A stretch of 64,000 nt of DNA, taken from the NCBI GenBank assembly GCA_019828545.1, contig JACVRA010000089.1, forward strand, positions 124,001 to 188,000, given 5' to 3'. Position 1 is the stretch's first letter, and each line of letters begins with the position of its first letter. The translations under genes and the position numbers were made by a program. Positions 11,458-22,137 of the stretch are shown in pieces. This DNA comes from Paracamarosporium sp. OC-R06-R3 (taxonomy: Eukaryota; Ascomycota; Dothideomycetes; Pleosporales; Didymosphaeriaceae). The notes under the pieces are model-generated. The model was given only the letters and a program-made list of their open reading frames with translations. It did no database searches and was not told the DNA's origin.

Positions 11458-13220
11458 CGTTAGTTCAGGGCAGGGCTGTAACATATGTGTACCTAGGGAA
11501 GGGATGTGTCATAGAAGGCTGTGTATATACAAGAACGAGAAAGAATTTGCCTCACGTATCAGAAGAATGTCAAATATTACAAAGCATGCTCGTCTTTGGT
11601 TGCGATTGTTTGCTGCAGAGCATCATGGCTACTAACCGGGGATGTGGTAAAGACGAGGTGGATGTAGTAGAGACGAGGTGGGTGTGGTAGAGACAAGGTG
11701 CATGTGGTAGAGATAAGGCGAAGGCGGTGAATATGCGATAAAGGGGGCCGAGAGAAGATAGTGATGCAGGTATACATCCGAGTCGGTGTGTCGGAAGGAT
11801 GTGGTGTATTTGGAGGGAAAAAAGCGATTGGTGGCAGTATGGTGGTAAGCCAGAATATGTGGAAGTACAAGCAGGGAGGTGGTCGGTATGCTAGGGCTCT
11901 ATTCCTTGGTACATTTCCTCCCTGCAATTAGCAGACTGTTGGACATTTATGCAGCTGTCGTAGTGATTGTGGTTGGGGCGAGAATGAGGAATACGCTTTT
12001 GGGATGTTGGTGCAGTGTGCTTGGATATTGGCTAGGGTGTTCGACCCGTTGTAGTCGACATGCAGTCGACCTAGTGCGTTGTAAGTATATTGTGGACTTC
12101 AATGTCCAGTCACACTACGTATGGGAATACGAAGTATTGTTGAATCGATAGACAGGGACAAGCGAGCCAACAAAGAGACTAGAAGACTAGGAGATCGAGA
12201 AGTTAGAGGGGATCGAAAAATATGAGAGGGTTGGAAGGTACAAAGAGGTTGATCTGCATTCACTCGTTGCCCGACAGGGCGATTCAAGGCTGAAAACGGA
12301 TAAACATAGTGAGACCGCAGTCTTGGAGAATCCTTTCGGACTCACTGATACATGTCATTGTGATAGCAGATGCAGTCAATTCTAACGCCCTGGTTATGAC
12401 AGGGGTTGACGCTACACGAACCAAGAATCACGAACCAGAAATCACGAACCTGTGGAGCCATGGAGAACCAAAAATGTTAGCAGTAAGACCGAGATCGAGA
12501 TTGAATATTCTTTGGAAACGCTGGAAATCACATACCCGTTCGTCGTAGGATGCAACCTTGTTGACAATGTAGGAAAACCGCCTTCATTGAATTATGCTAT
12601 CATGCTCGTATCACGCTCGCTTAGCATGCATTTGTGAACCCTAACTCGTGGCCGAGCAAAGTGGTACACACGTTGCACGAGTCATGAGATAAACTTGAAT
12701 CCATGGAACGATGGTAACACACACGTAGAGGTCTCATGCAACAAACCGTATTCATCGACCTACAAAGTGGCTTCACACATGGGCCTCATCGCGAATTTTT
12801 AGCTCCCATGCGGCTTCTCATTTCGAGCAAATCTGAGCTGCATCTGCCAACATGGCCCTACAAGATGCATACTGTTGATCAAAGGTTCGCGCGATGGGTG
12901 CCGCTTGTTGCGTCGCCTCTTAGATGTAAACGACTGGGACGCAGGTGCTGTAATGTGCCTAGCTAACACTATTCCATTCACAAGTTAGGCAGTAAGTACT
13001 TTTGCTTTACGTGCAGATCGCAGTGTCGTTGAAGCGAGACCACGCCAGGCCTATAGTCTCGCCGAAGGACCTCATTACGAGCCTAACTAATAGTGGGTCT
13101 GTTCAAGCATTGTCACGGTGGGAGTGTTACACGCATGGTCTCAAATGTCCGTGCGGTGAATGATAGGTTGAGCATTTTCGCTGCGATGTGAAAAGGCTAA
13201 AATTGAGTGTGTATAGCCGT
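11458..13220. other. Gene-free region with a short tandem repeat
   Basis: No gene could be supported over about 1.8 kb. The 20-bp tandem repeat at 11641-11720 is listed separately. The rest is ordinary mixed-composition sequence with short, unsupported open frames. Confidence 0.5.
11641..11720 (+). repeat. Four-copy 20-bp tandem repeat
   Basis: Four consecutive 20-bp units of the form GATGTGGTAGAGACGAGGTG with one to four differences each (for example AAAGACGAGG, AGAGACAAGG, AGAGATAAGGCG). A non-coding minisatellite. Confidence 0.85.
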
Positions 13221-13230
13221 CTATATAAAC
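13221..13230 (+). promoter_or_regulatory. TATA-like box upstream of the first C2H2 gene
   Basis: CTATATAAAC sits about 65 bp before a candidate 5' splice site (GTATGT at 13294) and about 120 bp before the long coding frame. It fits a core promoter with a spliced 5' leader. Confidence 0.4.
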
Positions 13231-13347
13231 CATTTTGGTTGTCTCTTTCCTCAATCAACCTTCACCAACCCAGCAAACGTTGTGCCCCTCCTAGTATGTT
13301 TTCAACTCATCTCAATAAGCCTCTTCTCTGCTAATAGTTCGCCAGTT

Positions 13348-14315
13348 TGACACCAATTTCCTTCCGGCGCGGAGCTACGGCTTCGCGCCTTCACCATTTC
13401 CGCTTTATTAGGTAACCATGTCGATGTAACATCTGGCATTCCAAAGAATCCTGATGATACTATACTTGACAACTTCGGCATAAACAACAACATCGAAAAC
13501 TTTAGCCTGGGCTTAGACTGGGAAGATAACTCGTTGAGTCCAAAGGCACACTGCCCACCCCATGGACCTTCACATTCAGTCATCCCCCAGTCTCTGCCCA
13601 GTAATTTGTCTCCAGTAGTTGATCACTTGCAGTTCGATCAGGACTGGATCTTCTCGGCTACGACAAACTCTCTAACGGCAACATCATTACCATATAATAC
13701 GCAAAATCCACAAAACACCGCTTCTCATGTCCCAATCCACAATTACTACGACAATTGGCCTGAAACAACATCAATAAACTTCTTATCCTCAGCATCTTAC
13801 CAGGAATATCCTACACAGTATAATCAATACACGCAAAGCGACATTGCTTGCGTTGCACCGAGTTTATGCGGTATTCAACATGAACCGGACTTTGAGATCA
13901 ACATCGCACAAGTCCTATCCTTCAAGCCAGCTGGATATTCTGGAAACGGCAGCTCTCCCGACATTTCTTCCACGACTTCTGGTCACTCTAAGGTTTCTAT
14001 CAAACGTCCGCATCGCCTGTGAGTCACGCACCGATCCAATGTGGACTTTCTAATTGCTTATACCTTGTAAACAGTAGAAAGCAAGTCAAGAGCAAACGGG
14101 TCATTCATAGATGCCCAGAACGCGGCTGTGACATATCCTATTTTGATCGGAAGTCGGTATGGGATCATAGGCAAAGAGATCATAGAGGCATAAGGCACGC
14201 TTGTGGCGCCCCTGGGTGCTCTTATAAGACCGCAAAGAAGAACAATGTCTGGAGGCACATGAGAAGCAAGCATAAGAGCGAAAGATTTGATGTGGTCATT
14301 GTCACAGCGCATTAG
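13348..14315 (+). CDS. C2H2 zinc-finger protein (paralogue A), 5' end unresolved
   Basis: Exon 1 is open in one frame from about 13348 to 14018. Exon 2 is 14075-14315. The 56-bp intron has GTGAGT, a CTAAT branch and ACAG. The N-terminal ~220 residues are Asn/Ser/Pro-rich and disordered. Exon 2 carries C2H2-like fingers: RCPERGCDISYFDRKSVWDH, then ACGAPGCSYKTAKKNNVWRH with a basic RSKHKS tail. This suggests a nuclear DNA-binding protein. No in-frame ATG precedes the conserved-looking start (PSGAELRLRAFTI), so a short upstream exon is needed. A GTATGT donor at 13294 and acceptors near 13338-13348 are candidates. The gene is related over its length to the minus-strand gene at 16447-17449. Both share the intron just before the fingers, the RKS-WDH motif and the PS-AE-LRA N-terminus. 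Confidence 0.7.
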
Positions 14316-14601
14316 AAAGGTTCACAATTACTTTCTGATTGCGTGGTCAAGCGCTGTCAGCTTGGGTACAGGTTTGGCTTGGGATATCACGATAACGAGC
14401 ATGCTACCTTCCCTGTTCACTTGAACTCCCCTTTATACTTTATATAGATTTAAAAAAAACAAGGTCTGCTCTTGAAACAAGGCGCAGATGAACACACAGC
14501 TTTAGTACTCGTTTGTATCAATATATGTTTATTTGGGGAACGAAGTTTACGATGCAAAGAGACACGCTCTGGGTTACTGAACCATCTGCATTCCTTTTGT
14601 C

Positions 14602-15594
14602 CTAGATAGTACTGACTGAAGATTGATAAGGTACAAGCTGAGATATGTCACTCCGCATAGGAACCGTCCTAGCCGTAGAGTTCATACGATCCTTCTCAAC
14701 CATGAAATTATAACACATGACATAAAACCGGACTGGAACCCCAGGTGCGAACCCTTTGTGCGCCGCCCGACCTTCACGCTCCACATACAGCTGCTGAAAA
14801 CTCGTGCGACTGATTGTCATAGAAGGGTCCAGACGCAACACTAGCTCCCTGAATGCTAACACAGGCCGCTCCATTTCGGGGCATTGGGGACATGCATAAT
14901 CCAAACACAAGCATAGATGTGCAGCATGACGCTTGCAGAATACAGTGAAACCTTGTTCCCACCCAGCACCGCAATCTTCGCAGAGGACAAGCACATAATG
15001 CCCACAGGCGAAAAAATGGAGTTCGCCAGGGCAAGTCCAGAACTGATCGCGCTTCTTGCGCTCCTTACGCTTACGCCATTGTTTGAGAGCTTTCATGTCT
15101 AAGATGACTTGCTCGACTTCCCGTAGTTTATATCCAGGAGTAGTGGCATAGTCGATCCAACGATTTGCCGTAAACCTAACTGCTATTTGCTGTGCGGAGC
15201 TGAGGTTCATGATTGACCAGAGAGTTGACGATGTTGTCTCGACAGCCTTGGACGTGTCTCCCTCGAAGCTCGCCTTTGCCACTATAGCATCTTTTCTTTT
15301 TCGGCGTTTGCTGGATTTGGAGCGCCATCGGTATTGGTCATCTCGAGATGGGTTCGTGTGGTAACTTGCTTCGACAACCGAACTGTCGATTGTTGTCTCA
15401 CTGTCGACAGCTTCGCCGGCCGAACACGAAGACGATGTTGGGGCCAGAGATAGCGTTGCGCCTATCGTCTCACCGAGATTGAGAGCCTCGAACAATGTAT
15501 CTAGTTGCTTTTCCACCCATTTTCGTTTGGACTCTTCTCGATCATATTTGGTGGGACGAAGGTAACGCTCCGACTCGTCACAGGCGTCCGACAT
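14602..15594 (-). CDS. Cys/His-rich protein of unknown function
   Basis: An intronless frame of 330 aa from the ATG at 15594; the frame continues upstream to 15663 without an ATG. Residues ~1-90 are acidic and Ser-rich. A strongly basic Lys/Arg patch near residues 105-115 (SKSSKRRKRK) could be a nuclear localisation signal. A second basic helix (QWRKRKERKKRDQF) precedes a Cys/His cluster: FACGHYVLVLCEDCGAGW, VFCKRH and LCLCLDYACPQCPEM. The CxH/CxxC/CxxH/CxxC spacing suggests one or two bound zinc ions, but it is not a standard RING, B-box or C2H2 layout I can name. It lies between two related C2H2 genes that point toward it, so it may be part of the same local duplication history. A DNA- or protein-binding role is only inference. 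Confidence 0.6.
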   Translation of the reverse strand: MSDACDESERYLRPTKYDREESKRKWVEKQLDTLFEALNLGETIGATLSLAPTSSSCSAGEAVDSETTIDSSVVEASYHTNPSRDDQYRWRSKSSKRRKRKDAIVAKASFEGDTSKAVETTSSTLWSIMNLSSAQQIAVRFTANRWIDYATTPGYKLREVEQVILDMKALKQWRKRKERKKRDQFWTCPGELHFFACGHYVLVLCEDCGAGWEQGFTVFCKRHAAHLCLCLDYACPQCPEMERPVLAFRELVLRLDPSMTISRTSFQQLYVEREGRAAHKGFAPGVPVRFYVMCYNFMVEKDRMNSTARTVPMRSDISQLVPYQSSVSTI

Positions 15595-16446
15595 AGCGAG
15601 GGAGGGAGGAAAGTCAGGAGGATCTGAAGTTGGGCTGTAACTTAGAGTTGAAGACAGCGTCAAAAATTCGTCGGATTTGTGTGCGGATAATTTTGTCTCC
15701 TTGTGGAACGTTGCACTTGAGTAACGTGGTACTGTTCCGAGTAGAATTGCCCTCTACATTTTGATGAGCAGGGGGCAATCGATGGCCAAAGATGTTGAGT
15801 TTTGGGGAATACGATAAGGAGGGTATGACATTGTGATCATACTGCAGTCGATTGCCGATTCGTTGTCAGAACCGCCGAACACTTGACTCAGTACAAGCTT
15901 AATGAACCTCGTCTTCTTTAACAGTGGTTCGAATACACAGCGCACTCAGATATATAATACTTGAAGCTCCTGAATGCGATCTGGCGATCCTCATTCATCA
16001 GTAAATCTGGTACGGAAAACCCCCACACTAAGAATAGACGTCTTTTATTACCCATATGCAGCGGTGATCAATACGTTGCCGCTGTTCTCATACATTTTGC
16101 TTTCATCATATGACCTAGTGTCCTAATTATTTGGTCTCGTCCGACACTGTTAAATCTATATTACCATGCGCAACGGGGTGCAAACGTTCATAGCATTCGA
16201 AATCTACGAAAATGAACATGTCCGAAAGTAACGCGACAGGCAAATCACATTCCGAGTTAGTTATGGTCTTTTTCACTTAGCTTCGACAATGCTTGCAGCA
16301 AAACATTCAGGATTGATGCGTGTGATGCCAGAGTGATCCGGTCCTTCGAAACGGATGAGCGTCTCCACAAGAGCATGCGTATGTATTAAAAAGGAAAAAT
16401 GTCTATTCTATCGTGAAAGTTCGTCCTAATGACGACATTCCTCAGT
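15595..16446. other. Intergenic region
   Basis: No gene or repeat is seen. It contains the promoter of the Cys/His-rich gene and the 3' flank of the second C2H2 gene. Confidence 0.5.
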
Positions 16447-17449
16447 TCACGCCCTTCCATGCTTAGTCTTCTTGTGCCTTCTCACGTTGGCTCTTCTTGC
16501 AGTAACGTAAGTACAGCCTGGAATATCACAGCCGTGCTTCACCTTCTTATGCACCGCTTGATCGTGGTCCCAAAGCGACTTCCGGTGGCGGAAGGTTTTT
16601 GAGCACAATCGACATTCGTGCTTGAGGTGGTTGCGCTTGGTGTGGTTCCTAGACTAGCTGTCAGTTGTATGCGCATGGTGGTAAGTTTCTGGAGCAATTA
16701 CATACTGAAGTTGCTTATGCTCACTGAAACTCGCTAAGCAATTAGGTTCCTTGCACATAAACGACCGTGTCGCACGACTGATCGCGATACCAGGATTGCG
16801 GCGGTGGAGCTGTGTGATGAATTCAGACATATGCTGTTGACTGACCCTGGGGGGTTGTGTATCGTTCATGTGTTGAGGTATAGTTTGTATGTCACTGAGA
16901 TCGGTAGAAGGACCAATCAATCCTGGATACGAAGCTTGGATTCTGGAGGATGATGTCGACGTTGTAGTGTAATTTAAATCCGACGGTAACAAAGACACAT
17001 TTGTGCTCAAGCTAGAGTTTTCGATCGGAATTAAAGAAGGCTGAAAACTATTGTTCGTTGTCATCAGCTCGAGGGGATAGGCAGTGGAAATTTCTGAGAA
17101 CGTATCCCAGCCAAACCATCCTTGGCTATCGCCTACAAAAGAGTCGAAACAACCTCCAGGAATATTCGCTGTGTGGGCTTGGGAAGGGATTCTTGGTTGA
17201 GTTGTACACTCGTCTAACAGGCCAAAAGAAATACTGGCATCGTGGGATATGTCGTAAGAATCTGAAAACGCAGGGAAGTCGATAATTTCTAAGTCAGGGG
17301 CAGTGTGAGTGAAAGACCGTGAATTGGTATTTGGATATGTGGTTTGGCCGCGAGGCGTCGGTAAACATGTTAAATCTTTAATGGTGAAGGACTGAATCCG
17401 GGTTGTAGCGCGAAGCCGTTCCTCCGCGCTTGGTTCCACAAACCGTTCG
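16447..17449 (-). CDS. C2H2 zinc-finger protein (paralogue B), 5' end unresolved
   Basis: Exon 1 is open from about 17449 to 16706 and exon 2 is 16648-16447. The intron donor is GTATGT and the acceptor TCTAG. The join restores QLQ-NHTKRNHLKHECRLC. Fingers: MCKEPNCLASFSEHKQL (exon 1), CRLCSKTFRHRKSLWDHDQ and GCDIPGCTYVTARRANVRRH, ending in a basic KKTKHGRA. The N-terminal ~230 residues are Ser/Thr/Pro-rich, likely activation or disordered sequence. An in-frame TAG sits just before the open frame, which begins SSERFVEPSAEERLRA with a GTG where an ATG might be expected; no ATG is available in the short leader. An upstream exon is therefore probable, with a TATA-like AAATTATAAAAT at 17559-17570. 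Related to the plus-strand gene at 13348-14315. Confidence 0.7.
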
Positions 17450-18969
17450 CTTGACTAGCTGGGCAATCGTCGAACTAATAAAACAATGGAAAGAAAAGCC
17501 GTTAGGGGTGTATGGTCCAAACGTATGCCGTTGATGTTGGAGAGAATTAGAAAAGAGGATTTTATAATTTCGGGTGGCCCGAAGGCCTCGATGTCGGTGA
17601 CGCAGGCCAGGAAAAGTCTGAGAGGAGACCGTAGTAGTCTAGTGGAGAAGACTATGGCTCAAGGCCTACGGTAGCTGTCGAAGATGATGGACTCAGTGAT
17701 CATTTATATTCGCTCCAGATGCGGCTGTGATTAAGCGATTGGCTGTGAACGAGGGGCTCACTGCGGTCGCATCTTACATGCAAGTTCCTCATTGGCTGGG
17801 GATTGCGGTACCAAAATCCATGACTTTCTATTTCCCCAACTCTTCACCGGAGCCCTAGGCTCTCATATCTTACTATCTCCTCGTCTTACGATCATTGCAG
17901 CGCGTGAATGAAGGCCCCCATCTACACAATGAGACCGCGGGACATAAGTACCTAGAATTGTGAAGACCCGGGTAGATTTTGCAATAAGCCGATCACGCTC
18001 GCTTCTCGCAGTTCGTGACAGAGTCAGCCTTGTCAAAGTTTGAACAATGCAAGACCACTGTCTATAGACATACTGAAATAAATCCTAAAGTGAATACAGA
18101 GGATTGTGGCATTACCTTGTAGAGTGTGACGGAAGTGTGGTTTTTGGCGGCACGAAGAGCACGCATACGTCTAAAAAAGGTATCAAAGTCGCAACTGTCC
18201 TCTCCTGGGAGCTCGCAGACAACGACTGCTTGCAACAGCAACACCCCAGAAATGAGACCATACATTGGGCTCGACGTGTGGCAATGCAATCCCACCTACA
18301 TTCTGAAAACCACAAGGCTGATGATATTCTAGTGACATGTGACGTACCGTCAGCAGGGGCGCGGGGCGCATTTTCAATCCTCTCGTAAATTGAAACCGTT
18401 GTTTTAATACCTGTAAGATTCTATACTTAAAGTAGACTATTGTAATTGGAAATAGGCGTTCATGTCAAGTTTTTCTAAAAACGGGGCAAATCGTCGTGAA
18501 AGCTACCGGCGAATATGAGACCGCACTTTCAGCCTGACCACGAACAAGGCTGCAGTCTCACCCCACCACTCGACGCCGACCCTACTCATATTTCGGCATG
18601 ATACCATTTCCTCATCAATTTCACATCTCAATTCTCTCTAAAGAAACCTAGATATAATCCTTTTGATCTCCTTGCAACATCAGTGCACACTTCCGACCCG
18701 TCTAATCATGTTCTGCTATCTGTGTATAGTAAAGTAGAGGCCGCCATGATAGTAGCGGATTTCAGATTATTCCCGAACTTAGTAGGCAATGTAATAGAGT
18801 ACATCGTACGATGTTTATACGAACCTACAGCAGAGAGCGCTACCAAAGAGGACACTACATTTCCCTTCTACTCGAGACGTCGGGTTCATACATGATATTT
18901 AGTGTACGGTAGTCAACACGCTCTACTGTTACGTTACCAGCGACCTTCAAAATCTCTCTTTATCTCGTC
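17450..18969. other. Intergenic region
   Basis: About 1.5 kb with no supported gene. Short open frames at 18062-18388 overlap on both strands and show no domain. Candidate promoter elements of the C2H2 gene lie at its left end. Confidence 0.5.
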
Positions 18970-20412
18970 TTACAACCACTCATCTACATCTTCTGGAAGT
19001 ACTTCGAAATTTGGATCAACACATGCGCTACCACCGGGGCAAGACTGGAACCAACCATGGTCTGTACCCATAAACGAGTCAGCAAATGAATTTCGCGCAT
19101 GTGCGCTAAATTCCCCATTGCACCTCCTTGATGGTATTAGAGTTCTCGCACCATGGGAAATATGAATCCTCCCATAATCACGACAAACATCGTCGTTTAT
19201 TCGTCTGTCTTCATCATGCCAATGAACAGTTCCTCCAGCTTCGAACCACCACGACCCAAATCCACCATCTTCATCAAATTCGTAGCCTATCTCACGGATG
19301 ATGTCCGGTTTACGTGCGTTTTTGGATTGAGTTATCCTCTTAACGAAAGCAACGTGATCGAATGCGCCAAAACTTACATCCATTTCATTGCCCAAGCCTA
19401 TGCAAGCAATTTGAGCAACCATCCAGAACTGGCGATACGTAAGACAAGTCACTTTATGTTTGGTGCATGAATAAAAGACCTCGTTCCACATGCGAAGTAC
19501 AGCCTCGAGGTAGACCTGATGAATAGTCTTGCTATAATCAACTTCGGGCCATACCGACGGGTGGAGGAGACCTAGCAACCCATAAACCTTGTCTCTAAGT
19601 TCGGAACACGAACTTCTGCCGAACGCGATGAAACATATGCTGAGATTCTTAAGCGGAAGTTTACTGGGAGGTTGCAATACGAAACCCCACGCGCGCTGGA
19701 GATCGCTGCTGAATCCTTGTTTTTCGGTTCGGCCTGCGGAAATGGTGTGGACCAAGTTCCATTCAATGCGATTTTCTTCCGAGCTAACCAATACGGTAGC
19801 ATTGTTGTTGAGTAATACCTCTTGTTTCACCCAAAGACGTTGGCAGTACTCCTCACGAAGGAGTGCTTCGACTGCTCCAATTTCCTCTGGCAAAGGTGGC
19901 TCCGAAGGCGACAAGATATTGCCAAACGTTCTTGCGAGCTGGCGACGCTCATCTGTAGGCTTCCCCAACCAAACGAGTACAGACCTTGCCTTTTTGTAGA
20001 TGGCTGACATGAGTCTGACTTGGTGATTCTTCTCTTCAGGAATTTCTTGTGCGATGCAGATTTGATCCATCCAGAGTTTCGGGTATGTTGGATCTTCGAT
20101 TTTCGGATTTTTCTCATGAAGATCCTTGGTCTTAAGGATCTCTTGCAGAAACAAGAAGAGGTTCCTGCGGATGGAGAACTGTAAGTTGTTGAGACGAATT
20201 TGAGCCGTAGGGCGTTCGGGACCCCATAAATAAGATAATGCGGTAAAATCGGGCGAAGTTTCCAGATCTACTACTTCGATACTGCATTCAATTTCGCCAT
20301 TGCGTTCAGAAAGAGTGACGAGACGAATTTGTTCCTCTGGTCGCGCCAGACATGAATGTTTGAATAGAGACGGGGAAGTCAGCACTTCTAGTGGGTCGAG
20401 ATCTGAGGACAT
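18970..20412 (-). CDS. HET-domain (heterokaryon incompatibility) protein
   Basis: A single-exon 480-aa protein from the ATG at 20412. The HET domain spans roughly residues 40-200. Its landmarks are TALSYLWG (usual form ALSYCWG), then PKLWMDQICIAQ, then EKNHQVRLMSAIYKKARSVLVWLG. The middle Cys of the first motif is Leu here. HET domains trigger cell death when incompatible hyphae fuse and probably derive from TIR-like folds; many fungi carry large, fast-evolving families. The C-terminal ~250 residues contain FGRSSCSELRDKVYGLLGL, the frequent post-HET element in which D-KVYGLLG recurs, and then an acidic tail with no recognised domain. No NACHT, WD or ankyrin repeats follow, so this is a stand-alone HET protein. 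Whether it functions in allorecognition cannot be read from the sequence. Confidence 0.9.
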   Translation of the reverse strand: MSSDLDPLEVLTSPSLFKHSCLARPEEQIRLVTLSERNGEIECSIEVVDLETSPDFTALSYLWGPERPTAQIRLNNLQFSIRRNLFLFLQEILKTKDLHEKNPKIEDPTYPKLWMDQICIAQEIPEEKNHQVRLMSAIYKKARSVLVWLGKPTDERRQLARTFGNILSPSEPPLPEEIGAVEALLREEYCQRLWVKQEVLLNNNATVLVSSEENRIEWNLVHTISAGRTEKQGFSSDLQRAWGFVLQPPSKLPLKNLSICFIAFGRSSCSELRDKVYGLLGLLHPSVWPEVDYSKTIHQVYLEAVLRMWNEVFYSCTKHKVTCLTYRQFWMVAQIACIGLGNEMDVSFGAFDHVAFVKRITQSKNARKPDIIREIGYEFDEDGGFGSWWFEAGGTVHWHDEDRRINDDVCRDYGRIHISHGARTLIPSRRCNGEFSAHARNSFADSFMGTDHGWFQSCPGGSACVDPNFEVLPEDVDEWL

Positions 20413-22137
20413 GGTGCAGTGTTTTTATTGTGATCGCGCCGCTAAAGCGAAAAGTACTGCTTTAAGATGAGATGGTACAGATTAGTGAGGCACCAATGTA
20501 AAGTTATAGACCTCGCAGCGAAGGAGGTTGCGCCACCAAAAATGAGAGAAAAGTTTCAGTGCTCAAGTCAACTCACCGGTCAGACCCCAAAATCGCAAGG
20601 CTAACATTCGTTGTCGCTGGATTGACTACGTGGCAAAGACCGAAAGGCTGAACGATTGATATTGGCAGTTGCCCTTATAACACACGACGTCTGCGTGGAA
20701 TCGTTCTGAGGGGGTGGCTGTAGAGATAAGCCCGAGAAGGTGGGGTTGGACACTTGCGCAATTGGTGTTATATTATCCGGGTAGGTACGAGCACATTCCA
20801 GGCAGCCGTAAATACTTTGCACTCGGTTCAGCCTTGTCCCTCCCAGCCGTGATTACTCAAGCCTTGCTCTCATCTGATCAAGAAAACTGTATCGATGATT
20901 GACTCCATGTACTCAAGGTTACACCAACGGCAGATGTACAATAGGCAGCTTTAGCGATAGATCGCCCTCTTCAACAGCTAACGCTATCCACAGCAGCATG
21001 ATTAGGTCAGGGGACTAGAAAGCTAACGACAGGAAGACAAGATGATAATATAGCACATCATTCGCAGATAATCAAATAGCTAGCATAACTCTTGACTGGT
21101 ACCCAGGTGAACCTCTCATACCAGTATGCCCTCCTTCCTACACCCACGCACACACCCACTTACCCACATACCCACCCCTCGCTCATCCACCCGCCTATAA
21201 CAAAGGAAACACTTCAAACCAGACATCCACCTATTGCAAGGTCCACTCACTGCAAGCAAGAAACACTCAAATCAAATCAGACATCCACCCGTTCTCAGGA
21301 AGAAACACCAAAAAATCAAACCATACTTTAAACATTGAACACGGATATTTCATTCCCTCTACCCCCCTCATTACCTCCCCCCCTAAACACATTACGTATC
21401 CCCTTCCCTCCCCTCCCTACCTCTCACCAACCCAAAGCAAAACCCAACCCAGAACCAGAACAATAAAAAAAAACGCCCCAAATAACCAGCCAAAACGTAG
21501 CATAGCATAATTACCTCCCAGCCCATACCATTTTCCCATGTCCAAAAACGCCAATTCAATCAAATCCGGACATACATATCCCAGGCTAATCCAAGCAAGT
21601 AGGTAAGAACGAAATGAAAACGAAATAAAAAAAAAAGAAGGAAAAGAAAGAGATACAGCAAAGGGGAAAGGGGGAAAGGCGGAGATGAAGATGCGGGAAC
21701 GCGAGCACTGTGCAGGTTTAGCTAGAGCGGAGCGGATAGCGGATAGGGCTGCTTAGTTTAGCGCAGCTTAGCTTGGGAAAGAGAGGGAGGGGATAGGGGG
21801 GAGGGGAAGTATGAGTAGAAGGGATAAGGATAGGAGAGGGGGTGGGAAGATAGCACTCCAGTCCGATCCAATCCGATCCAATCTGATCCGATCCAATCCA
21901 GCGCCGCGCTGAGCTGAGGCATACCTCGCCATACCACACCATGCCACAAAGGAGAAAAAAGTAAGATAAGAAAAGAAACCCAGATAAAATAAAATAGAGT
22001 AAGAAAAAAAAAAAAGAGAGAAAAATATCAATCATCCAGATATCCGCACATGCTCAAGCATATGCATATAAATCTTCCTTTCACCCCTCCTCCCCACCCC
22101 TCTACACAAAACCCCCGAAGAGATAAAGTGAGATATC
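20413..22137. other. Gene-free low-complexity region
   Basis: From about 21110 to 21460 the plus strand is C/A-rich. At 21600-21840 it is purine-rich, and at 21859-21900 it holds a GATCC/AATCC simple repeat. At 21940-22030 it is an A/G tract with long A runs. No coding capacity beyond composition-driven frames was found. Confidence 0.6.
21859..21900 (+). repeat. Degenerate GATCC/AATCC simple repeat
   Basis: Eight consecutive pentamers alternating between GATCC and AATCC types with single changes. Confidence 0.8.
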
